From positions 1 through 25,098 of the IMG/VR virus record IMGVR_UViG_3300025570_001526: a DNA stretch of 25,098 bases. The stretch is one strand, 5' to 3'. The notes below the pieces were generated by a model, which did no database searches, was not told where the DNA came from, and worked only from the letters and a program-made list of their open reading frames with translations. Below, in pieces: positions 14,533 to 21,598 of the stretch. Position 1 is the first letter of the stretch. Each line of letters starts with the position of its first letter. The translations under genes and the position numbers were made by a program. The stretch comes from a virus.

Positions 14533-17061
14533 ATGAAGAACAGCATTAGTGGATTCTACACCAGCGTCGATAGACACATGAACATGATTAAGTATCGAGG
14601 ATACGATCATGATGGCAAAAAAATATATGATTCATTTAAATATCGACCAACGCTTTATGTAAATAGCAAAGACCGTAATTCAGAATGGAAAGCGATTGAT
14701 GGAACTCCTGTAGGCCCAATGCAGTTTGGCACTATGAGCGAATGTCGCCAGTTCTGTAAACATTACGAAGATGTTCCTTCGTTTAAAATATATGGAAATG
14801 AAAAACATGTTCCAGCATTTATTCAAAGCCAGTGGCCTGGTGAAATTGAGTATGATAAAAAGATGGTCGACATTCTTTACATCGATATTGAAACTGCTAT
14901 TGGTACAGGCTTTCCAGAACCAATGCGAGCAGAACAAGAGATTCTTACAATCGCAGTAAAGAGTAGCCGGTGTGATACTTATATCATCTGGGGACTAAAG
15001 GATTATGACCTTTCTAAAAGTGAAGTGCCACATCTTAGAAAAGAGTATCGCCAGTTTGATACTGAAACCGAACTCTTAAATGATTTTCTAGATTGGTGGA
15101 GTGATCCTATTAATACTCCAGATGTTATCACTGGTTGGAATACAGAGTTCTTTGATATTCCTTACATCGTTAATAGAATGGCTCGTATGTTGGGCAACGA
15201 TGCAACCAAGCGATTATCTCCTTGGAAAAAAATTACAGATAGAACCGTAAATGTATTTGGCCGTGAGCAAACCAGCTATAACATTATGGGTATTCAACAA
15301 CTCGATTACCTTGACTTATTTAAAAAGTTTACTCTTAATACTTATGGCCAACAAGAATCATATAAGCTAGATAATATTGCCGAGGTTGTTCTTGAACAAA
15401 AGAAGCTAGCTTTTGAAGGAGATCTAAAAGAATTATATGAACAAGATTTTCAGAAGTTTGTTGATTATAATATCGTTGATGTTGAATTGATTGAACTGTT
15501 TGAAAAGAAACTTGGCTTAATTGATTTGGTATTCACACTAGCATATTTTGGCGGAGTTAATTATACAGATACGCTTGGTACTGTTTCTATATGGGATAGC
15601 ATTATCTTTAGGAATCTTGCTAAAAAGAAAATAGCGATTCCTCCATCAAATCCAAGTGCCAAAGCAGAATATGCTGGAGGGTTTGTTAAGCCAGTCGTGC
15701 CAGGGATGTATGATTGGGTAATGAGCTTCGATCTAAACAGCTTGTATCCTAACCTTATTATACAATATAATATGAGTCCTGAGACCCTCGTAAGGCATTC
15801 TACAGTGCCTAATATTACACCTGATCGAGTACTCGAAGATCAAACAAACATATCCCCTGACAGTAATTTGGCGGTTGCCGCAAATGGCGCAACATTTAGT
15901 AGACATAAGCAAGGGTTTCTACCAGAGATTATTGAAGAGCTTTATAATAAGCGTAAGAAGATTAAAGCAGAAATGCTAGATAAAAAGAAAGAGAATGAAA
16001 AGCAAAAAAGTAAGATACTAGACTCAGAAATCGCCAGACTTGAAACTGAACAAATGGCGATCAAGATTCTAATGAACAGCCTGTATGGAGCTTTGGCTAA
16101 CAGATGGTTCCGTTACTTTGATCTTCTTGTTGCTGAAGGAATTACTCTTACAGGTCAACTTGTTATTCGTTGGGCAGAACAACATGCAAACAAATGGTTA
16201 TCTTCATTCCTTAAAGATGAGAAGCCAGTTGATAGAGTTATAGCAGCAGACACTGACTCCATTTACGTTAATGTTCAAGATGTAATTGATAAGCTTAATC
16301 CAAATAACCCAGTCGAGTTTCTTGATAAGTTTGCTGAAGAAGGAATGGTTCCTGCATTGGAAAAAGCTTTTAATAAGTTAGGCGGTATTACAAATTCATA
16401 TAAGAATACGATGGTGATGGCGCGAGAAGCTATTGCTGATAAAGCTATATGGACCGCCAAGAAACGATATATTCTAAATGTTCTTAATAACGAAGGTGTT
16501 CAATATGCCGAGCCTAAGATTAAGATCATGGGAATTGAAGCTATTAAGAGTTCTACTCCAAAAGTATGTCGAGGCGCTATGAAGGAAATGTTTAAAGTAA
16601 TGATGAGCGGGGATGAAGATAAAACTCAAAAAGCGATCGCTTTCTTTCATAACCACTTTAATTCTTTGCCGGCCCATGAAATCGCAAGTCCTCGTGGAAT
16701 TAATAATGTTACAAAATATTATGATTCACAAACTCTATATTGTAAAGGAACACCAATGCATTGCCGCGCGGCCTTAGTATATAACGATCAGTTAAAGAAG
16801 TTTAACTTAACTAATAAGTATAGGGAAATCCAAGGCGGCAATAAAATTAAGTTTGTATTTCTTAAAAAGCATAACCCAACTGGAGAAAACGTAATTGGGT
16901 TTATTGATAAGTTGCCACACGAATTTGGTTTAGATAAGTTCATTGATTATGAAACTCAATTCCAAAAAGCTTTCCTTGATCCAATTAATCTTATCTTACA
17001 TGCTATTAGTTGGTCGGCAGAACCTCAAGCTAGTTTGGAAGACTTCTTTGGGCAAGTATAG
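14533..17061 (+). CDS. 43: Family B DNA polymerase gp43
   Basis: Replicative polymerase with 3'-5' exonuclease, 842 residues (T4: 898). Exonuclease motif I is DIE (D118, E120), with VITGWNTEFFDIPYIVNRM as motif II and VDYNIVDVELI as motif III. Polymerase motif A is DLNSLYPN at 400-407, motif B KILMNSLYG at 511-519 and motif C DTDS at 573-576. The C-terminus SLEDFFGQV is the clamp-binding peptide. No intein or insertion interrupts it. It is transcribed from its own early promoter with essentially no leader. Two small genes follow, the first with an A/C-rich leader. Confidence 0.97.
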   Translation: MKNSISGFYTSVDRHMNMIKYRGYDHDGKKIYDSFKYRPTLYVNSKDRNSEWKAIDGTPVGPMQFGTMSECRQFCKHYEDVPSFKIYGNEKHVPAFIQSQWPGEIEYDKKMVDILYIDIETAIGTGFPEPMRAEQEILTIAVKSSRCDTYIIWGLKDYDLSKSEVPHLRKEYRQFDTETELLNDFLDWWSDPINTPDVITGWNTEFFDIPYIVNRMARMLGNDATKRLSPWKKITDRTVNVFGREQTSYNIMGIQQLDYLDLFKKFTLNTYGQQESYKLDNIAEVVLEQKKLAFEGDLKELYEQDFQKFVDYNIVDVELIELFEKKLGLIDLVFTLAYFGGVNYTDTLGTVSIWDSIIFRNLAKKKIAIPPSNPSAKAEYAGGFVKPVVPGMYDWVMSFDLNSLYPNLIIQYNMSPETLVRHSTVPNITPDRVLEDQTNISPDSNLAVAANGATFSRHKQGFLPEIIEELYNKRKKIKAEMLDKKKENEKQKSKILDSEIARLETEQMAIKILMNSLYGALANRWFRYFDLLVAEGITLTGQLVIRWAEQHANKWLSSFLKDEKPVDRVIAADTDSIYVNVQDVIDKLNPNNPVEFLDKFAEEGMVPALEKAFNKLGGITNSYKNTMVMAREAIADKAIWTAKKRYILNVLNNEGVQYAEPKIKIMGIEAIKSSTPKVCRGAMKEMFKVMMSGDEDKTQKAIAFFHNHFNSLPAHEIASPRGINNVTKYYDSQTLYCKGTPMHCRAALVYNDQLKKFNLTNKYREIQGGNKIKFVFLKKHNPTGENVIGFIDKLPHEFGLDKFIDYETQFQKAFLDPINLILHAISWSAEPQASLEDFFGQV

Positions 17062-17099
17062 ATAAAACAAAGGTATGACACTCACACAATAAAAAACAA

Positions 17100-17291
17100 A
17101 TGAACCAACTAAACAGAAACCTGACAAACGTTATTAACGAATTACAACAAGACTATTTAAAGTTTGATGATACCGTAAGAACCATCGAAGTTCTTAATGC
17201 GATTAACAATTACTTTCACACGACAGAGGAAACTCCTTTGTCTAATAAAAGCAGAGACATTCTAAAAGAAATTAAAATATATGGAAAATAA
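17100..17291 (+). CDS. Small hypothetical protein downstream of DNA polymerase
   Basis: A 63-residue, mostly helical protein of unknown function (INELQQDYLKFDDTVRTIEV, ending SRDILKEIKIYGK). Its leader is A/C-rich with no Shine-Dalgarno. The 3' end overlaps the start of the MazG-like gene by 11 nt in another frame, which supports it as a real, co-translated gene. No motif is recognised. Confidence 0.6.
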   Translation: MNQLNRNLTNVINELQQDYLKFDDTVRTIEVLNAINNYFHTTEETPLSNKSRDILKEIKIYGK

Positions 17292-17811
17292 TAAAACAGT
17301 AGAAGACGTGGTAAAACTAATTCCAGAAACACTTGATGATTGGGTAACGCTTGTTCCTAAAAATGACTCTCTAACATGGCAAGCATCATCTACCGATTGG
17401 CCAAGCGATATTGATAACATGCATAATAAGTATGGCGTTCATTGCGCGCTTAAAAAGTTAGATAGTAAAGACCTAAGAGAATTTCTAAACTTTCGTTTAG
17501 ACTTCCTAGAAGAAGAACTTACTGAAACAAAAAATGCAGTTGGTAAACTACATTGTGATGACGTTGATTGCGAAGAAGTGGTTGATGGTTTAATTGATCT
17601 TTGCGTTGTCGCTATTGGAACGTTAAATGCGTTTGGAGTTGACGAACATAAAGCGTGGGAAGCAGTTCATAACGCTAATATGAATAAGGAAGTCGGCGTT
17701 AAAGAAGGTCGAGACAATCCACTAGGTCTTCCAGATTTAGTAAAGCCTAAAGGGTGGGTCGCGCCAGATCATTCTGATAATCACGGGTTTCTTCCTAAAT
17801 TAAACGAATAA
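17281..17811 (+). CDS. MazG/HisE-like nucleotide pyrophosphohydrolase
   Basis: A 176-residue protein with the all-alpha NTP pyrophosphohydrolase pattern. Helix LNFRLDFLEEELTETKNAV carries the EExxE-type metal site (77-82), and EEVVDGLIDLCVVAIGTLNA carries the second ExxD site (99-106). Enzymes of this superfamily hydrolyse NTPs or dNTPs to the monophosphate, or phosphoribosyl-ATP. In phages, MazG-like proteins are proposed to adjust nucleotide or alarmone pools. The N-terminal 60 residues, with two Trp-containing segments, are an extension not found in the minimal domain. The start ATG lies inside the end of the previous gene. Substrate cannot be read from the sequence. Confidence 0.8.
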   Translation: MENNKTVEDVVKLIPETLDDWVTLVPKNDSLTWQASSTDWPSDIDNMHNKYGVHCALKKLDSKDLREFLNFRLDFLEEELTETKNAVGKLHCDDVDCEEVVDGLIDLCVVAIGTLNAFGVDEHKAWEAVHNANMNKEVGVKEGRDNPLGLPDLVKPKGWVAPDHSDNHGFLPKLNE

Positions 17812-17815
17812 AAGA

Positions 17816-17844
17816 TTTACATTTTAGTAAATATAGTATATAAT
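17816..17844 (+). promoter_or_regulatory. Sigma70-type promoter of the Imm-like gene (leaderless)
   Basis: TTTACA at 17816-17821, a 17-nt spacer and TATAAT at 17839-17844. Seven nucleotides separate the -10 box from the ATG at 17852. Confidence 0.87.
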
Positions 17845-17851
17845 ATTAATT

Positions 17852-18055
17852 ATGGATTTACTTCTATTCATCATGCTTTTAATAGTAGCAGCACTTTGCT
17901 ACTTAATACCCACTTTTGTGGCGGTCGTAAATAAACATAAATACGCTCTTCCTATTTTTATAGCTAACCTATTCTTTGGCGTTACGGTTGTGGGATGGGC
18001 CGCTCTATTAATCTTTGCTATACTTAAAGAGTTTAGAGCAGAAAATAAAGTATGA
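17852..18055 (+). CDS. imm: Imm-like superinfection immunity membrane protein
   Basis: A 67-residue inner-membrane protein with two hydrophobic segments, about 2-25 and 33-60, and a basic loop (NKHK). The pattern YLIPTFVAVVNKHK then IFIANLFFGVTVVGWAALLI matches the superinfection immunity family typified by T4 Imm, which blocks injection of DNA from superinfecting related phages. The early promoter with no leader fits a protein needed soon after infection. The stop overlaps the next start as ATGA (18052-18055). Family assignment is from pattern; T4 Imm is slightly larger (83 residues). Confidence 0.8.
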   Translation: MDLLLFIMLLIVAALCYLIPTFVAVVNKHKYALPIFIANLFFGVTVVGWAALLIFAILKEFRAENKV

Positions 18056-18990
18056 AATATTCATTAACTATATTTAAATCAATCTTTGATAATTCGACTC
18101 ATCGTAAGATGTCCTTTGACGGTTGGGATGAGTTTAAAGAACTTCTTTTAAACCTTAGTAAAGAAGATGGTTATAAACCAAAGAAAGACGAAAGAAAAGA
18201 TGGTTCACCTCTTATCAGCCCAGCAGTATATGATAAAGATGAAAAGCGAAGAAATGTAAATGTTTTATGTTGGGGTGGTTGGGCTGCAATTGACGTTGAC
18301 GATTATGAGTGTAATTTCGAACAAGCGTTGGTTGTTTTTAAAGATATCAAATGTGTTGTTTATAATAGCGCAAGCTCGACAAAAGAAAAGCCAAAGTTCA
18401 GAGTTATTATACCATTCACAAAGACTATAGAAAAGGATGATATAAAGCATTTATGGTTTGCTCTGAATAAAGAGTTTAATTCATTAGGTGATCCACAAAC
18501 GAAGGATCTATCAAGGATGTATTACGTCCCAGCACAATATCCAGGTGCTTATTCATTCATTCATTGTAACGATGACGCCGACTTTTTAGATGTTGATTTA
18601 ATAATGAAAAAGCATCCGTTTATAGTACCTCAAGAAAATTCATTTAGAAGTAAACTAAGTGAAGAAATGAAAATTAAGCTGATGAAGTATAAATCTAATC
18701 AACTTAACAACACATCTATTACTTGGTCTTCATATAGAGATTGCCCATTTGTAAATAAACAATTAGTAAATGAATATCGTGTTATTTCAGAAACTGGTTG
18801 GTATTCTAAATTATATTCAATTATGGTTAGTATTGCCGGATCCGCAATACATAAAGGATACCCAATTACTGTTAATGAAATTGTAAAGCTTGCTAAAGAT
18901 ATTGATATGGATACTGGATGCTGGTATAAAAATAGGCCATTAGATATTGAAGCAGAACGCGCATTAACCTTTGCACTTCAAAATGCGTAA
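18052..18990 (+). CDS. Primase-polymerase-like replication protein
   Basis: A 312-residue protein resembling archaeo-eukaryotic primase/RepB-type N-terminal domains. GWAAIDVDDYE holds a DxD metal site (D81, D83). VVYNSASSTKEKPKFRVIIP (102-121) matches the segment in PrimPol and VirE-N-type proteins where a basic residue follows a Ser-rich strand, and KDLSRMYYVPAQYPGAYSFI fits the third conserved block. The C-terminal part (about 215-312) is helical with WYSKLYSIMVSIAG and may be the primase C-terminal helical bundle. No helicase domain is attached. T4-type phages use the separate primase gp61, so this would be an additional or replacement priming enzyme. Confidence in the fold is moderate. 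Confidence 0.65.
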   Translation: MKYSLTIFKSIFDNSTHRKMSFDGWDEFKELLLNLSKEDGYKPKKDERKDGSPLISPAVYDKDEKRRNVNVLCWGGWAAIDVDDYECNFEQALVVFKDIKCVVYNSASSTKEKPKFRVIIPFTKTIEKDDIKHLWFALNKEFNSLGDPQTKDLSRMYYVPAQYPGAYSFIHCNDDADFLDVDLIMKKHPFIVPQENSFRSKLSEEMKIKLMKYKSNQLNNTSITWSSYRDCPFVNKQLVNEYRVISETGWYSKLYSIMVSIAGSAIHKGYPITVNEIVKLAKDIDMDTGCWYKNRPLDIEAERALTFALQNA

Positions 18991-18992
18991 TT

Positions 18993-19000
18993 AATAAATA
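18993..19000 (+). promoter_or_regulatory. Late-type promoter variant AATAAATA
   Basis: One mismatch from TATAAATA and located 5 nt before the ATG at 19006, the same spacing as the perfect late promoters. Confidence 0.45.
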
Positions 19001-19005
19001 ATATT

Positions 19006-19338
19006 ATGAAGATTGAAACCAAACTGAAACGCCAGTTTAATAAAATACAAAAGGATACTGGTGTAAAACTTCCAGCTGACTATGAGTATTATTGTGGTTT
19101 ATATAAATGGCCAAAAGGTTTGCGTAAGATTCTTAGTAAACGATTCAATAGCAGTTGTATGCTACATGATATTCATCATGTTTCAGGTGTTATTGATTAT
19201 AAAGAAGCCGATCGCATGTTCCTTAAAAACGCTAAAGAACAAGCAGGCCGCAACGATTTTTGGATATTAATGGCATATGTATTTTACGGCGCCGTTCGTA
19301 TATTAACAAAAACAAAAGCAATACGAAACAAGAAATAA
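19006..19338 (+). CDS. Phospholipase A2-like or DUF1353-like small late protein
   Basis: A 110-residue basic protein. SSCMLHDIHHVSG (C51-x-x-H54-D55) followed by YKEADRMFLKNAK (D69) resembles the catalytic CxxHD and second-helix Asp of phospholipase A2-like families. It also matches DUF1353-type phage proteins with HD..Y and ADRxF followed by a Gly-containing C-terminal helix (AYVFYGAVRIL). In PLA2 the His-Asp pair activates water with Ca2+; the calcium-binding loop before it is not obvious here. The late-type promoter suggests a virion or lysis-stage role, such as membrane disruption at entry or exit. Function is inferred from a short motif only. Confidence 0.55.
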   Translation: MKIETKLKRQFNKIQKDTGVKLPADYEYYCGLYKWPKGLRKILSKRFNSSCMLHDIHHVSGVIDYKEADRMFLKNAKEQAGRNDFWILMAYVFYGAVRILTKTKAIRNKK

Positions 19339-19350
19339 AACTCTAAACAT

Positions 19351-19358
19351 TATAAATA
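19351..19358 (+). promoter_or_regulatory. Late promoter TATAAATA
   Basis: A perfect late element, 7 nt before the ATG at 19366. Confidence 0.8.
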
Positions 19359-19365
19359 AATTTAT

Positions 19366-19599
19366 ATGAAAAAGAAAAACAAAAGAGCTCGTGACGAAGA
19401 AGGCCAGTTTGTTGGAGATGATCCAAGCACTCCTGATATTAATGAAGCCTTTGCAGAAGATGCTCAACCACCTAAAGAAGCACCAGCTAAAGCACCAGCT
19501 AAAGCGTCAGGCCCTAAAAAACTAACTCCGGGCCAGATTAAGAAATTAAAAGGCGAATGGGGTAGCCAGTTTAAAAATAAATTTAAAGGACGTTATTAA
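19366..19599 (+). CDS. Small basic late protein, probable virion component
   Basis: A 77-residue protein. It starts MKKKNKRARDEEGQFVGDDP and continues STPDINEAF, an opening that recurs in small structural-cluster proteins of T4-like phages. The middle is an Ala/Pro/Lys repeat (APAKAPAKA), and the C-terminus is basic (KKLKGEWGSQFKNKFKGRY). It is likely flexible and may bind DNA or another virion protein. Its late promoter and the terminator after it make it a single-gene unit. Confidence 0.65.
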   Translation: MKKKNKRARDEEGQFVGDDPSTPDINEAFAEDAQPPKEAPAKAPAKASGPKKLTPGQIKKLKGEWGSQFKNKFKGRY

Positions 19600-19624
19600 T
19601 ATTCACGTAAATAATTAAACCATG

Positions 19625-19660
19625 ATATGGCTTCTAGTATTTTTCTAGAAGCCATATTTG
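19625..19660 (+). terminator. Intrinsic terminator after the late gene at 19366
   Basis: A perfect 13-bp stem, ATATGGCTTCTAG (19625-19637) with CTAGAAGCCATAT (19645-19657), and a 7-nt T-rich loop. The T tract after it is short (TTGTTATTT), so efficiency is uncertain. The next promoter starts 4 nt later. Confidence 0.78.
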
Positions 19661-19663
19661 TTA

Positions 19664-19692
19664 TTTACAAACTTGGTAAAATATGGTATAAT
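19664..19692 (+). promoter_or_regulatory. Sigma70-type promoter of the dCMP hydroxymethylase gene
   Basis: TTTACA at 19664-19669, a 17-nt spacer and TATAAT at 19687-19692. The leader is about 26 nt with no Shine-Dalgarno. Confidence 0.85.
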
Positions 19693-19724
19693 ATCTTTAT
19701 ACATAATTATACTAACATTACAAT

Positions 19725-20423
19725 ATGAACATTAAATCCGTAAGAGACACCTTAGCAAATCTCCATAAAAATAAAGAATATGTCATAGTTAATAAACAAT
19801 TAACTGTTGAAATTATTGGAGCATCTTTCATAGCAAATACTGATTCTATATTTGGTTTGGCCAATGAAGATTATATTGATCGAGAATTAATGTGGTATAG
19901 AAGTATGTCTCGTAATGTAAATGATATTAAAGGTAAGGTTCCAAAGATCTGGGAAATTGTTTCATCGCCAAAAGGAGAGATAAATTCAAATTATGGATAT
20001 CTAATAAATCACAAAGATAACTATTACCAATACAAGAATGTATTAGAAACTCTTAAGAAGGATCCTAACTCGCGCAGAGCAATAATGATTTATACAAATC
20101 CTAAAATGCATACTCAATTTAAAAGGAAAGGTATGACAGATTTTGTTTGTACAAATACTGTTCAATATGTTATTCGTAAAAACAAATTGTCTGCAATTGT
20201 CCAAATGAGATCAAACGATGCTTGGGCCGGTTATAGAAACGATTACGCTTGGCAGAAATATGTTCTTAACAAGTTAGCAAAAGACCTAAATTGCAAAGAA
20301 GGTAACATTCATTGGAATGCTGGTAGCTTACACGTATATGAAAATCAATTCTACCTACTAGACCATTATTTAAAAACAGGAGAACACGAGATTACTAAAA
20401 AACAATATAATAACAACCTCTAA
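19725..20423 (+). CDS. 42: Deoxycytidylate 5-hydroxymethyltransferase (gp42-like)
   Basis: Thymidylate synthase superfamily enzyme, 232 residues (T4 gp42: 246). Catalytic Cys is C142 in DFVCTNTVQY. The following segment QMRSNDAWAGYRNDYAWQKYV carries Asp at 173, where thymidylate synthases have the dUMP-binding Asn. The C142-D173 spacing equals that of Cys148 and Asp179 in T4 gp42, and the Asp is the known determinant for dCMP. The reaction uses methylene-tetrahydrofolate to make 5-hydroxymethyl-dCMP, which is then phosphorylated and put into DNA in place of dC. This implies base-modified DNA unless the enzyme has drifted. It leads an island with a glycosyltransferase and nucleotide-activating enzymes. 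A plain thymidylate synthase is less likely given D173. Confidence 0.85.
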   Translation: MNIKSVRDTLANLHKNKEYVIVNKQLTVEIIGASFIANTDSIFGLANEDYIDRELMWYRSMSRNVNDIKGKVPKIWEIVSSPKGEINSNYGYLINHKDNYYQYKNVLETLKKDPNSRRAIMIYTNPKMHTQFKRKGMTDFVCTNTVQYVIRKNKLSAIVQMRSNDAWAGYRNDYAWQKYVLNKLAKDLNCKEGNIHWNAGSLHVYENQFYLLDHYLKTGEHEITKKQYNNNL

Positions 20424-20439
20424 AAACCCACCACCCAAT

Positions 20440-21189
20440 ATGTACAGTATTAAAAAACTAGGATATGACGATTGGAATGACGCGCTTGATGCTTTCTTAG
20501 AATATAAAACCAGAGATGTGGAAAAAAACAATTTATCATTTGATGAATGGTATTCTTTTAAAACAAGAATCAAAAAAATTAATGAAAAAATTAAAAATGG
20601 GGAAGCATCTTCTAATGTTAATAAACATATAAAAAAAGATATCAAAAAACATAGCGATGACTCTGAAAATTTAACATTAGCAGAAAATGAAATTTTGGAA
20701 ATGCTGAATAACTTAAATTTAGATGTAAGCATTTCGCCTAGATATAAAGAAGAATCATACTCTGAAAGAATATGCAGAGAAGCGGAAGAGCTAGCTCGCC
20801 GCGCCCATATTGGTCAAACTCGCCATAATGGAAACCCTTACATTCATCATATTGAAGATGTTGTTAACATAATTAAATCTAATAGTAATAGCAACACCGC
20901 TGAAGCAATTATTGTTGCATGGTTACACGACGTTATTTCAACCACTTCTTACACAAGTGAATTTTTATTAGAGCAATCTTGGGTAACTAAAAGAATGCTT
21001 AATGCTATTGAAGAAATTGAAATTGGTTATTTTGAAACATATCAACAGTATGTTAACAGATTAAAAGAAAATAATTTAGCTTGGGTCGTTAAGTTAGCAA
21101 AGCTTATGTCTCTTATGGATAATAATCCGACACAAGATGAGCAATTTGAGATTGAAACATTTTGCGATTATCTTGAAGATGAGCCGTAA
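20440..21189 (+). CDS. SpoT/MESH1-like HD protein, probably catalytically altered
   Basis: A 249-residue protein. The C-terminal 145 residues are close to the (p)ppGpp hydrolase HD domain of SpoT/MESH1: AHIGQTRHNGNPYIHHIEDV, then AIIVAWLHDVI and VKLAKLMSLMDN. Metal ligands H137, H163 and D164 are kept. The catalytic Glu-Asp pair that normally follows (HDVxEDT) reads HDVISTT, and the last metal ligand of the usual VKLAD motif is K221. The protein may therefore bind a nucleotide without hydrolysing it, or have a different reaction. Residues 1-100 are a lysine-rich, helical extension of unknown role. The leader is A/C-rich (CCCACCACCCAAT). It lies between dCMP hydroxymethylase and an Nmad1-like gene. 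Confidence 0.75.
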   Translation: MYSIKKLGYDDWNDALDAFLEYKTRDVEKNNLSFDEWYSFKTRIKKINEKIKNGEASSNVNKHIKKDIKKHSDDSENLTLAENEILEMLNNLNLDVSISPRYKEESYSERICREAEELARRAHIGQTRHNGNPYIHHIEDVVNIIKSNSNSNTAEAIIVAWLHDVISTTSYTSEFLLEQSWVTKRMLNAIEEIEIGYFETYQQYVNRLKENNLAWVVKLAKLMSLMDNNPTQDEQFEIETFCDYLEDEP

Positions 21190-21207
21190 AATAACTAAAT
21201 AAAAAGA

Positions 21208-21236
21208 TTTACATTCCCTATAAAATGTGATATAAT
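21208..21236 (+). promoter_or_regulatory. Sigma70-type promoter of the Nmad1-like gene (leaderless)
   Basis: TTTACA at 21208-21213, a 17-nt spacer and TATAAT at 21231-21236. Seven nucleotides separate the -10 box from the ATG at 21244. It probably drives the genes up to the window end. Confidence 0.87.
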
Positions 21237-21243
21237 TAATCAT

Positions 21244-21591
21244 ATGAATAAGGAAGCTAAAGAAAGTATTAAGGTATTACGAGAGTGTGCCGAATTACAA
21301 ACTGCTAAATCAAGAGATTATCAAAATCCTAACAGCCGAATTAAACAAGCTGATTATTATCCACGAGGCATCGCATCTATCTTAGATATTATTTACGCCA
21401 AAACTCTTAGAATGTATTCGGTTCTAGAAGCTATGGAATCTGATACTGGATATGAGCCAAACTTTGAATCTCTTGAAGATTCTGGTAAAGATCTTATTAA
21501 CTATGCATCATTCCTAGTAGCTTATATGAGACATGGTATAGATGGCCAAGATGTTAATAAAGATTTTTTAAATCGAAACGAAAACAAATAG
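21244..21591 (+). CDS. DUF1599/Nmad1-like protein (nucleotide modification associated)
   Basis: A 115-residue all-helical protein. AKSRDYQNPNSRIKQADYYP, then GIASILDIIYAKTLRMYSVL, then ESLEDSGKDLINYASFLVAY follow the DUF1599 pattern (DYGN-like, iKxxR and DsxxDliNY). The family is called Nucleotide modification associated domain 1 because it co-occurs with DNA base modification genes in phages. It is related in appearance to MazG/HisE-type helical pyrophosphohydrolases, with Glu/Asp-rich helices suggesting metal-dependent nucleotide binding. Its reaction is unknown. Here it sits between dCMP hydroxymethylase and a glycosyltransferase, as expected. The glycosyltransferase follows after 7 nt. 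Confidence 0.75.
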   Translation: MNKEAKESIKVLRECAELQTAKSRDYQNPNSRIKQADYYPRGIASILDIIYAKTLRMYSVLEAMESDTGYEPNFESLEDSGKDLINYASFLVAYMRHGIDGQDVNKDFLNRNENK

Positions 21592-21598
21592 ATATATT

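Noticed and set aside
19725-20423. Thymidylate synthase
   Set aside because: Asp173 replaces the dUMP-specific Asn, and the surrounding residues match dCMP hydroxymethylase.
20370-20732. Open frame of 120 codons on the minus strand, rich in Phe/Leu/Ser
   Set aside because: A hydrophobic reading of the complement of a lysine-rich coding stretch; no promoter or ribosome site.
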